Source: Ailurus styani
Taxonomy: Eukaryota; Chordata; Mammalia; Carnivora; Ailuridae
DNA: 64,000 bases
Direction: 5' to 3'
Assembly: GCA_002007465.1 (NCBI GenBank)
Contig: LNAC01000233.1
Span: 123,690 to 187,689 of the forward strand
Shown: positions 44,759-54,899 of the stretch, piece after piece
Position numbering within the stretch: the first letter of the stretch is position 1
How the letters are laid out: every line of letters starts with the position of its first letter
The notes under the pieces: generated by a model
What the model was told of the DNA's origin: nothing
Database searches by the model: none
Seen by the model: the letters and a program-made list of their open reading frames with translations, nothing else
Position numbers and translations under genes: made by a program

Positions 44759-44953
44759 TGGGCGCCTGGGTGGCTCAGTGGGTTAAAGCCTCTGCCTTCG
44801 GCTCAGGTCACAATCTCAGGGTCCTGGGATCGAGGCCTGCATCGGGCTCTCTGCTCTGCAGGGAGCCTGCTTCCTCCTCTCTCTGCCTGCCTCTCTGCCT
44901 ACTTGTGATCTCTCTCTCTGTGTCAAATAAATATATAAAATCTTTAATTAAAA
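44759..44953 (+). mobile_element. can-SINE, mustelid-type, plus strand
   Basis: AAAAGTTAGAGTTG (44745-44758) and AAAAGTTGGAGTTG (44954-44967) flank it with one difference. Full-length, low divergence. Confidence 0.97.
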
Positions 44954-45070
44954 AAAAGTTGGAGTTGAGCTAGCTATTTGTTAACAGGCTTTATGCTGAT
45001 GAGGATATTTGTGAATTTGAGGAGAGAGGCACAATGGAAAACAAATACGTGAAGATGGAAGGGAAGACAG

Positions 45071-45445
45071 TGCTATGAACTGAATGTTTATGCCCCTCCA
45101 AAATTCCTATGTTGGAGACCTAACCCTGAATGTAATGGCTTTAGGAAGTGACACCTTTGGGAGGTAACTAGGCCATGAGAATGGAGAATGGGAGGTAACT
45201 AGGCCCTGTGATGGGATTAGCATCCTTATAAGAAGAAACACCAGAGCTTTTCTCTTTCCGGCAAGTGAGAACACAGTGGGAAAACAGTCATCTGCAAATC
45301 AGGAAGAGAGTCCTCCCTATGAACAGAAACTGCTAGCACCTTGGTCTTGGACTTCCCAGTTCTAGTCCTAGGAGATAGAAATGCTTGTTGTTTAAGGCAC
45401 CCAGCCTCTGGTAATTTGTGATAGCAGCCTGAGCAGACTAATACA
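45071..45445 (+). mobile_element. MST-type MaLR solo LTR, plus strand
   Basis: Starts TGCTATGAACTGAATGTTTA and ends GAGCAGACTAATACA, with GGGATTAGCATCCTTATAAG, CAAATCAGGAAGAGAGTCCT and CTTGTTGTTTAAGGCACCCA in between, the standard order of MSTA/B LTRs. TGGGAGGTAACTAGGCC is duplicated 31 bp apart (45158-45174, 45189-45205), a private tandem duplication. Flanking GACAG/GAGAG could be the 5-bp target duplication with one change. No internal region is attached. Confidence 0.85.
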
Positions 45446-46444
45446 GAGAGAGAACAGAGAAGACTCCTGCTGCGTGTGCATTACCGGTCACCTAGCCAAA
45501 TGGACTGATGCTTTCCAGAGCAGGCTCTAAAGTTTTTGCACCAGACAACAAAGCATGTTTTGAGTAGCACTGGTAAAAACAAACATCTCAGAATTTTAGA
45601 ATTACCACACCAAAAGAGAGATGGAGGAGCTCCCAAGAGTTACTGGTTCTAGAGAGAGAGAACAGGGATTTGATGGTGTTAATTCCCTGATACTTCCAGT
45701 CTGCTGTGTATATTCAGGCAGCCCAGCCTTCAGGGGCTTCTGAAAAAGTTCTCGGACACAGAAAGACAGAGCACAGCCGAATGACAGAAGAGGCTTTAAG
45801 GAATATGGGCATCTGTTACACCGCTTGTTCCTGGGTGTGGGAACTCTCTGTGCCCACATACGAGATAAGAGGGTTAATGACTCTAGAAACAGCATTCAGT
45901 CAATGACAGATGGCCAGTTGGAGGATAAATAGTTTCTCAAAGCATCAACATGAGGCATGTTCTATACCACCTCCCTTGGGTAGGTGTCTTGCCTATCCTC
46001 CTCCTAATTTGTCATGACAAGGATTGGGTGAAAGCTGCATGGTTTAAATGGTTGGTGAGCAAGAACTATCCAAGGGCAAGACATAATCATTCTGCTTGCT
46101 GCTTTAGTCATACACATGATTTGAAAGGTTTAAGTTTGCTAGACAAGCACCATAAAGGATTTTTCTTTCTCACAGTTTTACTTTTCAACCATAAACCCTA
46201 GATGTATCAGCTACCTGGTCAGGAAACAAACAAACAAACAAACAAAAAGCAATTATAGCGAAACGTATTACATTTGTGCTTTTTATATTTTGCGTATTTT
46301 CTTTAATAGTTTAACATAAAATATACCAATATACTACTTCCGCTTTCTATTTATAATTACATATCTTGTTAGCTCTAGAGTTAAAAGAAAGAAAAAAGTT
46401 CTAGATGCAGAGTAGTTAGTTTAGCACTTAGACATCATCTTTTC
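45446..46444. other. Interval without gene
   Basis: Opposed frames of 66 and 97 codons at 45602-45906 share sequence and are unassigned. The 83-codon plus frame at 45950-46201 is also unassigned. A (CAAA)n run lies at 46225-46247. Confidence 0.45.
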
Positions 46445-46565
46445 GTTTCCCTCCCTTCCTTCCGTCCTTCCTTCCTTCTTCCTTCCTTCTTCCTTCCCTT
46501 TCTTCCCTTCCTTCCCTTCCTTTCCCTTCCCTTCCCTTCCCTTCACTTCTCTTCCCTTCCTTCTT
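46445..46565. repeat. Polypyrimidine tract (TTCC/TTCCC)n
   Basis: About 120 bases of almost pure C/T built from CCTT and CCCTT units. It lies some 450 bp from the CpG-rich block. Confidence 0.96.
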
Positions 46566-46919
46566 ACATGCACAAAGTATATCCCTAGTGCTTATGGAAT
46601 ATTAAAAAGCCCTCGTTAGCCTAGTTATACACACCCCAAAGCATTTTGGTCACATACATAAGTTAACATGAGTTTGAATTAGGCATTGATCTCCTCTGCA
46701 ACACGTTTAGCCATATCAGAATAGTGAGAATAGTATCAGAGTGCTAACACAAAGGGGCATTTAACTTTTTTCCTCTCATTCTTTCTAGTGTCTTTTGAAG
46801 TAATAGCAATCTTCATTGCCTAGGTTCCCTAAAACAAAATCTGAGGCAAAACTTCCTGTGCTAACATGTTTTGTGTGTCAGTCAGCCAGGGAAGCAAGAA
46901 TGAAGGGGAAATGCAGGCA

Positions 46920-47480
46920 GGCGGGAGGGAGAAAAGGTGAACAAGAGAGTGCATTACTAGACAACATGGCCTGGCCACAGGTTGAGTTCGGTCTTGCCCA
47001 GCGTCCTCAGAGAGGCTCTATCGGAAACTACTGCGTTTTCAGTCTCTGAGAGGAAGACAGTGGAGGAGCGTGTCCACTGCTTCCACCTCTCATTGGTTGA
47101 GCTCTCCTGGGGGCGGGAACGTCTCTCACCTCCTGCCCAATCAGATCCTTCATAGCCTCCAGCCGCTGTGGTGTCAGGGCCCAGAATGCAGCAAGTGGAA
47201 GCCCTGCTTAGCGCCCAGGTCTGCAGCGCTGATGGCTGATGGGGCGACAACCCGGTCGCGGCCGTGCCGGTGACAGCCGCACTAGCCAACGTCTGGGCCT
47301 CTCGGGCCAGAAATCAAGGCTAGTGACTGAGTCCGCATTGGACTGGAGCACAGCGCTCTGTGTAGACCTATCTCTAGTGTTGTCTTCAGTGACACACTGA
47401 CAACCATTGTCAAGTTCATCTGTTAGACAGTGTATTGTCCCCACTCCGCGTGGTCCACCGTAAACGTTCAAACCTTTACA
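46920..47480. promoter_or_regulatory. CpG-rich promoter-like block
   Basis: About 26 CpG dinucleotides fall in 560 bp, nine or ten of them within 47241-47305, against a background that is otherwise CpG-poor outside SINEs. Motifs: inverted CCAAT box (ATTGG, 47092-47096), GC box overlapping GGCGGGAA, an E2F-type site (47109-47119), and a direct CCAAT box (47137-47141). The minus strand has CAGGAG followed by GTGAGA, a good splice donor, with the exon edge at 47130. No TATA box and no recognised first exon. A 67-codon plus frame and a 110-codon minus frame overlap the block and are not identified. I infer an unannotated promoter or a decayed CpG island. Confidence 0.5.
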
Positions 47481-47529
47481 TGGTTTGAGACTATGAAGAA
47501 ATACATTAATTTATAATTTAATAAAGAAG

Positions 47530-47790
47530 TCAGTAGCCGACTCCTGGAAATTAATCTGAAGAAATTTTATTCATCTGTTTTCAACAATATTTATTTTAAA
47601 GGGAAGGTCTACATAATTGATCGTAAGGGATTAGTTAAGTAAATGATGGTTCATCTCCTTGAAGGATTATTACCTCTTTGGAAAGGATAATTATTTTAAA
47701 ATATTGCACAATGTGGGAAATGCTAATGACATAATGTCAGATTAGAAAAGCAGAATGCAACACTTTCAGATTGTGATTCAAGATCATGTT
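47530..47790 (+). repeat. Possible very old L1 3' relic
   Basis: GGGATTAGTTAAGTAAATGA, GGAAATGCTAATGACATAAT and GATTAGAAAAGCAGAATGC are in the order of an L1ME-type 3' region, but divergence is high. Confidence 0.4.
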
Positions 47791-47837
47791 GGTCAGGAAA
47801 GCCTAGGTCACATAGCAGTTAAAAAAAAAACAACTTA

Positions 47838-48038
47838 GGGCGCCTGGGTGGCTCAGCGGTTTAAAGCCTCTGCCTTCGGCTCAGGTCATGATCTCAGGGT
47901 CCTGGGATCGAGGCCCACATCGGGCTCTCTGCTCGGCAGGGAGCCTGCTTCCTCCTCTCTCTCTGCCTGCCTCTCTGCCTACTTGTGATCTCTCTCTCTG
48001 TGTGTCAAATAAATAAATAAAATCTTTAAAAAAAAAAA
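47838..48038 (+). mobile_element. can-SINE, mustelid-type, plus strand
   Basis: AAAAAAAAAACAACTTA (47821-47837) recurs after the long A tail (about 48039-48055). Near-consensus copy. The minus frame over it is SINE sequence. Confidence 0.97.
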
Positions 48039-48055
48039 AAAAAAAAAACAACTTA

Positions 48056-49789
48056 AAAATCATAGTAGTTTGAGACAACAAAAGTTTGTTTACTGCTCAC
48101 AAGGAGTGTGCTATATGTTCAGGACTTTTTCCGGCTGCTGTCCCTTGTCTTCTCCATCATTCCTGCTGCTTTGTTGGAGTGGGGAATGAATGGCATCCAT
48201 CCTCGAACCATCATGCAATCCAGTCACTAGAGTTTCTTCCTGTCCCTATAAATATGTGACCATCCACAAGCAGAAATCATCAAACATGTCAGGGTCAAAC
48301 ATCAGACAAACCAAAACAAGCACAAAGCAAACAAACCAAAAAAAGGAGGTCCTGCGCTAGTGATGCCCAGTAGTACTGGGGTAAGGGAGCGTCGGCTCAG
48401 GGGTCACAGACACTAATAGGAAGCTTGACACAGCCCGTCCTCATCAGCTCAGACACAGCATGCCTCCTGAGAGGGCTGGAAATGTGTGTTTGTGCGCATA
48501 ACCCATCGCCCCAATGGTGCAACTACAACTTGTCTGGCTCCATGTCATAGTTCATTTTGTGTTGGTCCCAGTGCTGATATGACTCATGAGAGTCAAAGAG
48601 GGTTATGACTAAGATCATTCGATGACAATGGTCCAGCTTCCTGCAGCACAAACACTTTGTGGAGTTGAGCACTTGATTGAAAATCTCTTGCTCCGGGCCA
48701 GAAAGGTAATAATTTCCGTTTATTTTACACAGACAGCACTTGTTCAAGAGCCTATATGGATGTCTGTTTCCCTAGAAAAGGTAATTCATTCCAGTGATTT
48801 AGGATTGAAATTCAAAACCTATGTGCCATTGGTAATTTAATATGGATATAAGAAAAAGTTTCTGAGAATCGTATGGGTTATTAAACACTAAAATGTGCTT
48901 CCGAAGAAAATTGCAGGATGTCTTCATGTGAAGTTTGTTGGTTCTCTATGGAGCCAGAGATGCTGAATACTTACTTCCCAGGCTTGGGATTTTTATGATA
49001 GGGTCCATAAAATCAATATACTGAGTTGAGGAAAATTACATCTTACCAGTCTGTGAAGAAAATAAATCTAAAAACTTCTAGATTACCATTTATTGTGCAC
49101 TAAGCAAGTGTTGCTGCCCTACCAAAGTGATTTACCTGGTTCCTTTGATTGCAAAGATTAGAGAGACACCAACACACTTGGAAAAAAGTTTAAGTGCACA
49201 GAGCATTTAATGTATCATTGAAAATGGCAAAGATGGGAAAAGTCTTTCCTTAAAAGAAAATGTATCAAACTCCAAGTGTAATTCTAATCGTGTACTTGTT
49301 TAATAGCAAAACTGTAGTTAAAAATCATTCAAAGGGATAGCACTAAATTCAAACTATAAAAGAATATGAATACATAAGTAGACTGGCAAATATGCCAAAA
49401 TTTTAAATGACAAAAAATATTCTAAGTTTTTTATATTCATACTTAAGCTATTCATGCAGTTGTTTCATTTATACATGGGTTGTATTCTGAAAGTTTCTGT
49501 GTAACTTGGCTATTAGGAAAATGCATTTTTCCTAAAGGACAATTAGTACAAAGAGACTAATAACCAGAGCTTACTAAAGGCTGAAGATTGTTTGCTTCAG
49601 TACTGCTTCCTGGATTTTCATCCATTCTGCAAGTTTTGGCTCAGCCCTTCAGATGTGTGCAAAGGCAATGACAACTTTATAGAGCTGTCACCTGTCAAAC
49701 AGTGACTTTGAGACCCCATTTCAAAGATATGCCTTAGAGTCAATGTAACATATTATGTAGCTGACTGATTCAGAGACAACCTATATACC
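48056..49789. other. Interval without gene
   Basis: The first 200 bp (TTTGAGACAACAAAAGTTTG, ACTGCTCACAAGGAGTG) may be a degraded antisense LTR. The rest is unassigned, and opposed frames of 72-74 codons at 48523-48840 overlap each other. Confidence 0.4.
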
Positions 49790-49990
49790 AACCTGTATTA
49801 TCCAACTTAATTCAAATATAAATCCTAAAATATGTGTTATAGCCCCATTCTACAGATAAGGAAACCATGACTCATCAAAGGTTAGTGACCTCTGTAAAGT
49901 TGCACAGATAAAACATCACAAATTTGATGGTCAAGCCTTGCCATGTTGGATTCCAAAGGCTGAGCTCTTAACAATGGACTATATAGCCTG
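49790..49990 (-). repeat. MIR relic, antisense
   Basis: CCCCATTCTACAGATAAGGA, AACCATGACTCATCAAAGGT and AGTTGCACAGATAAAACATC follow antisense MIR. Confidence 0.58.
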
Positions 49991-50490
49991 CCCCCAGGTA
50001 TTTAGGGTCTGCTTGGTAAAACAGCACTATGATTTCAATTACACTGGGAGGATCTGTTTGATGATAATCTTCATGAGAAAGTAGGAGGTATCTGGAGTGA
50101 TTCCAAGTGCTAAACTGAGGCATAATAGAGGAAGAGAGGTTGCCTAAGGGAAGAACCACAGCAGGGCTTCCTGGTACAGGGAAGGGAGAGTACAAAGGAT
50201 GGAGACATGAAGCCACATGGTGCATCAATTATTAGTAAACCCACAAATAACAGCCAATAACCAAGAGATCTAGAAAATTTGAGGCAACAGAACTAGCTAT
50301 ATGCTTCTCTTGGACTTGAGGTCAATCTCAGATCTCCTGCTCATCATTCACATATCTGTCTTGATCCAGAGGTTTGCTTGGGTACATATGGCCTCTTGAG
50401 CTAGAAAAAGTATCTAGGAATGTGGTTAAGTGTAGGAAAAGGAGATGTATTCTTCATTAGCACAAAAGTATTACTCTAATTTTGGGAATA
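49991..50490. other. Interval without gene
   Basis: No family recognised. The 86-codon minus frame (49968-50228) is unassigned. Confidence 0.4.
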
Positions 50491-50491
50491 G

Positions 50492-50506
50492 TGATAGATG
50501 ATAGAT

Positions 50507-50577
<71 letters not shown>
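50492..50577. repeat. (GATA)n microsatellite
   Basis: TGATAGATGATAGATGATA, then at least 14 tandem GATA units and an interrupted end. A CA-rich run follows at 50600-50625. Confidence 0.97.
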
Positions 50578-50884
50578 AGGGATAAAAATACAGAAACACA
50601 TGCGCGTGCATGCACACACACACAGACCCACACAATCAACCACAAATATATTGCAAATATCCTCCAGGATTTTTTTAGGTTTACTGGTCTTTTGCTTTTA
50701 GACCTCCCTTGAAATATATTTAATACAACTTCACTTGTGTAAATGTTTATGGAATAGAAGGATTACACCATGCAATATGACCCAGGCCCTGCATTTTTTG
50801 GATTCTTGGCTCACTTTCACATTTCAGTGATATTAGTGGTAACTTTGGGAGACTTAAAGTACAGACACCAATTTTTTAGGCATG
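50578..50884. other. Short interval without gene
   Basis: Unassigned apart from the interrupted CA run. Confidence 0.4.
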
Positions 50885-51095
50885 TTTCACATTCATCAGT
50901 GTAAGGATATGTCTGGGAATTATTTCAAAATAATCCAGGTGGCAAGGAAAGTAGGTGGTATTATAAATTAAACAAGATTGGCCATGAATTGATAAATTTT
51001 TGGAGTTGATTGACAAGTGCATGGGGCCTCATTTGACTATCCTCTCTGCTTTTGTGTTTATTTGAAGTTTTTAGCAATAAAAACCTTTTTTAATG
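50885..51095 (+). mobile_element. Old L1 3' end, plus strand
   Basis: CAAAATAATCCAGGTGGCAA, AACAAGATTGGCCATGAATT, AGTGCATGGGGCCTCATTTG and TTTTTAGCAATAAAAA are the sense 3' terminus of an L1M element. Confidence 0.72.
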
Positions 51096-51871
51096 AAAAG
51101 AAACATGTTTCATAAAATTGAAAAAAATGGTTGTCAAATTTTCTATTTAGAGATATTCATGGACCCTGTTTTTGGTCAAATGCTTCATGGCTTTATGTAG
51201 TTCTAAGATATAATTGAGAGGTAAAGTTCTCTCTTACTACAGAAAACACTGTTTTCCTTTGATGCCAGTGTGACCTTACCTTACCCACTTTGACCTATGA
51301 ATTGTAAGAAGTAACACCCTGATCTGTAGGGCTTGGTCTAACCTCCACATCTCAGTGTTTTATATAAAAATGACAATAACAGATTATGTCTTCCGTGGAA
51401 ATAAAATGAATTTTACACATTGATTGTAATATGAGAATATACCTGTGAAGTGCTAAAGGTATACTCCTGAGATGTTCACCCAGAGCAGCCTTTCCTGTAC
51501 CGACCTCCAGTAGAGACTCCTTAGACAGTGCTCTCACTGCTCTCATCCTCTGCCCCCAAAATGATCCCTGCTTGGCATTTTGGATCAGGCTGAGTGACTC
51601 TGACTTATATGAGCTGGCTGGGTTTTTTGGTGCTGGTTCGCTTTCTAAACACAGTCACAAATTCCTCTTGAATTTAAAGGTTCATTTACCATTTACGTTC
51701 CTTAATATTGTTGATTATATTGGACCAGAGAAAAGAACTTTTCATTATATTTACCCATTTTCTCTTAAATTTTTTTAAAAAATTACTGTTGATGATGTAA
51801 TTCTGCCCATTCTGAAAACATGATGAAGCAGCATCTTGCTTTAATAAAATGTTCCTTAAGGGGTTTTTGTG
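51096..51871. other. AT-rich interval without gene
   Basis: The 112-codon minus frame at 51686-52024 extends partly into the L1 to the right and is lysine/asparagine-rich from AT composition. No gene is supported. Confidence 0.45.
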
Positions 51872-52745
51872 ATTTTTTTTGAAATTTTTAAAATAATTTA
51901 AATTCAATTTATTTAACATATAGTGTATTATTAGTTTCAGGGATAGAATATAGTGATTCATCAGTTGCATGTAACACCCAGTGTTCATTACATCATGTGC
52001 TCTCCTTAATCCCCACCAACCCAATTACCACATCCCCTCCCCATCTCTCCTCCAGCAACCCTCAGTTTGTTCCCCATCATTAAGAGTCTCTTCTGATTTG
52101 CCTCCCTCTCTGTTTTTATCTTACTTTATTTTTCCTTCCTTTTCCTATGTTCATCTGTTTTGTTTCCTAAATTCCACATATGCATGAAATCATAGGGTAT
52201 TTGTCATTCCCTGATTGACTTATTTCACTTAGCATAATACCCTCTAATTCCATCCACGTCATTGCAAATGACAAGATTTCATTTTTTGATGGCCAAGTAA
52301 TATTCCATTGTATATGTATACCACATCTTCTTTATCCACTCACCTATCGATAGACATTTGGGCTCTTTCCGTATTTTGCCTATTGTGGACATTGCTGCTA
52401 TAAACACGGGGGTGCATGTGCCCCTTTGAGTCACTATTTTTGTACCCTTTGGGTAAATGCCTAGTAGTGCAATTGCCTGGTCTGTAAGGTAGTTTTTTTT
52501 TTTTTTATGTTCAGTTACATATAGTACATCATAAGGGTAGTTCTATTTCTGAAGAACCTCCATGCTGTTTTCCATAATGGATGCACCAGTTTGCATTCCC
52601 ACCCAACAGTGTAAAAGTGTTTTCCTTTCTCTGCCTCCTCCCCGAACATCTGTTGTTTCCTGAGTTGTTAATTTCAGCCATTCTTACTGGTGTGAGGGGG
52701 GTGTCTCATTGTGGTTTTGATTTGTATTTCTCTGATGCTGAGTGA
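51872..52745 (-). mobile_element. L1, antisense, 5'-truncated
   Basis: T-rich tail, then antisense 3' UTR (TTTATTTAACATATAGTGTA, GTAACACCCAGTGTTCATTA, CAGCAACCCTCAGTTTGTTC) and ORF2 3' end (GTAATATTCCATTGTATATG, ATTGTGGACATTGCTGCTAT, TCTCATTGTGGTTTTGATTT), stopping at about 52745. A 40-bp insert breaks it at 52493. Confidence 0.9.
52493..52532 (-). mobile_element. Minimal L1 insertion (about 40 bp) inside the L1
   Basis: A T14 run plus ATGTTCAGTTACATATAGTA, which is only the last bases of an L1 3' UTR in antisense. AAGGTAG (52486-52492) and AAGGGTAG (52533-52540) flank it, and host L1 sequence is continuous without it. Confidence 0.75.
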
Positions 52746-52820
52746 ATTTGAAATGCTCAGTAAGTTTTATCCCATGTCAAGAAGAATGTAGAATTTACCT
52801 ATTAGAAGAGTTTATTTTGG

Positions 52821-53010
52821 GGGGCACCTGGATGGCTCAGTCGACTAAGCATCTGCCTTTGGCTCAGGTCATGATCCCAGGGTCCTGGGATCAAGCCCTG
52901 TGTCAGGTTCCCTGCTCAGTGGGGAGTCTGGTTCTCCCTTTCCCTCAGTCCCTCCCCCTGCTTGTGCACACTCTCTCTTTCTCTCTCTCAAATAAATAAA
53001 TAAAGTCTTA
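52821..53010 (+). mobile_element. can-SINE, plus strand, inserted in the tail of a minus SINE
   Basis: Head GGGGCACCTGGATGGCTCAG, carnivore-wide type. GAGTTTATTTT on the left and GAGTTCATTTA on the right look like its duplication, which lies in the T-rich tail of the minus SINE beside it. Confidence 0.93.
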
Positions 53011-53221
53011 AAAAAAAAGAGTGAGTTCATTTATTTATTTATTATTTTTAGAAAGAGAGAACATGAGAGGGCTGGAAGAGGGAGAAGGAAAGAGAGAATC
53101 TCAAGCAGGCTCCTTGCTCAGTGTGGATCCCTACAAGGGGCTCGATATCAAAACCCTGAGATCATGACTTGAGGCGAAATCAAGAGTTGAACACTTAACC
53201 CACTGAGCTACCCAGGCATCT
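53011..53221 (-). mobile_element. can-SINE, minus strand, older partner of the nested pair
   Basis: T-rich tail TTCATTTATTTATTTATTAT, body GAGAGAGAATCTCAAGCAGG, 5' end CTACCCAGGCATCTC. The outer duplication CCTATTAGAAGAGTTT (52798-52813) and CCTAATAGAAGAGTTT (53222-53237) encloses both SINEs, so this copy inserted first. Confidence 0.92.
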
Positions 53222-53283
53222 CCTAATAGAAGAGTTTAAAAGGTAAATATCCTTGATGCTTTGCCACTGGCATCAAGATAATA

Positions 53284-53305
53284 TGTTGTTGTTGTTGTTG
53301 TTGTT
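53284..53305. repeat. (GTT)n microsatellite
   Basis: Seven GTT units followed by a G-rich patch. Confidence 0.93.
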
Positions 53306-53340
53306 TGGGGTTTTGGGGGCGTTTGCATTTTCGTTTTTGT

Positions 53341-53503
53341 TTTTTTTTTAAGATTTTATAGATTTATTTGACAGAGGGACACACAGCAAGAGAGGGAACA
53401 CAAGCAGGGGGAGTGGGAGAAGGAAGCAGGCTCTCTGTGGAGCAGGGAGTCCAATTTGGGGCTTAATCCCAGGACCCTGGGATCATGACCTGAGCTGAAG
53501 GCA
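53341..53503 (-). mobile_element. can-SINE, minus strand, 5'-truncated
   Basis: TTTTTTTTTTAAGATTTTAT through GATCATGACCTGAGCTGAAG, then stops. The head segment (TAACCCACTGAGCCACCCAGG-type) is missing, unlike nearly every other copy here. Confidence 0.9.
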
Positions 53504-54250
53504 CTGTCTGAGTGTGTGTCCATCACACTGGTTTTGAGACTGACAGTCTGCATGCCTTGCTCCCAGGAGGCTGCATGTTAGAGCACTTTTCACCACACTG
53601 CTGAAACAACCATAGTGGATTTGTGTGAGATGGTAAAAAAAAAAGGACCCTGCAGGAACTCCTGCCCACCTGTCAGGGTTCCCAACTCCATAATGCAGTG
53701 TTTCTGCTGTTCCATCTCCCATCAAATGCCAGCAATTTACAAGTGAGCAAGATTAACTTTTGCTCTGGTCTATTGGAGATTTCTTATAATGATCAGGTCC
53801 CTTTCTTTTTCAAAATTCTTTAATATTCCTAGTGATTTAAGTTCAGTGTAAAGAATTTATGGACTCATGATTTCCGTTGCATTCTTTAATATATTATCTC
53901 ACAAAAAAGTAAGATTTACAAGTAAAAGCCACATGAAATCCCCAGTGTCAGTCCCCTGAAACTTGGAGCGTCTGCATTCTTATACTGATAAACATTACAT
54001 TGAACACCTCACCATTCTCTCCCTGATTTAATCTAACTTATCTCTCTATAGTCCATAGACACGATCCTATTCTCATTTTCCAAAGGTCTCTCTGCTGTGA
54101 AAGCAAGATCATTTATCTTCATCTTTCTCTGCCTCCTCTGCTTTCCGGTTATCCTTAACATGGTTAACACCAACTGATTCTGCAGAAGTTCTCTAGCTGT
54201 AGCTCTCGGCTTCTCTACAAACCTCTCAGTTAGTCTGTATGAATTTTCAG
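53504..54250. other. Interval without gene
   Basis: Unassigned. It lies upstream of the retroviral fragment, but I see no gag or protease similarity in it. Confidence 0.4.
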
Positions 54251-54265
54251 TAGAGGAATATTCCT

Positions 54266-54452
54266 TTTTTTTTAGGTTTTTATTTATTTATTTGAGAGAG
54301 AGAAAGCACGAGCACAGGGGAGGACTGGAGGGAGAGGGAGAAGCAGGCTCCCCACTGAGCGGGGACCCTGATGTGGGACTTGATCCCATGACCCTGGGAT
54401 CATGACCTGAGCTGAAGGCAGATGCTTAACCCGCTGAGCCACCCAGGCACCC
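54266..54452 (-). mobile_element. can-SINE, minus strand
   Basis: TAGAGGAATATTCCT at 54251-54265 and 54453-54467 is a perfect 15-bp duplication. The older CAGATGCTTAACCCGCTGAG head form shows that the carnivore-wide type can also carry clean duplications. Confidence 0.97.
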
Positions 54453-54619
54453 TAGAGGAATATTCCTAATTCAGCACTGATAAAAGCATTGTCCTTGACC
54501 ACTTACATGTGACCCAGAGCACCATCATCTAAAGCAGTGTTCTATATTATTTGGTACGGTATAACTTTATAGAAAAAGAACAAGTCTTGGGGCCAGATGG
54601 GACAGAAATCAAATACCAC

Positions 54620-54800
54620 TGTTCATTTTCTCTTGCTGTGTAACCAATGACCACAATGAAATGGCTTCAAACAACACACATTTGTCATCTCACAATTCCA
54701 ATGGATCAGAAGTCAAGATACGACTTGAACTGAGTCCTCTGCCAGCTGTAACAGTGCAGGAAACAAATAGGTCTTGGAAGATGAGTGTGGATTTTCCTAA
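54620..54800 (-). repeat. MaLR-like LTR fragment, antisense
   Basis: TCTCTTGCTGTGTAACCAAT, GGCTTCAAACAACACACATT and GTCATCTCACAATTCCAATG resemble the antisense end of an MaLR-class LTR. Family level only. Confidence 0.45.
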
Positions 54801-54899
54801 GATGAACCAGATAGTAACTCAAATCCCACTTGCTGTTTCAGGATGTGGTTTCATTTTTGAGCAAATTAATCCATCCCCTGGTACCTGCAGGGTATTAAA

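Noticed and set aside
46957..47289. 110-codon minus frame over the CpG-rich block as a coding gene
   Set aside because: Its alanine, threonine and arginine content reflects GC composition, and a strong splice donor falls within it at 47130. I report the block as regulatory and do not call a coding region.
50492..50577. GATA array as a CRISPR-like or regulatory repeat
   Set aside because: Pure tetranucleotide microsatellite without spacers. GATA factor sites in such arrays are incidental without other evidence.
51686..52024. 112-codon minus frame
   Set aside because: Lysine/asparagine-rich translation of AT-rich DNA running into L1 3' UTR. No recognised motif.
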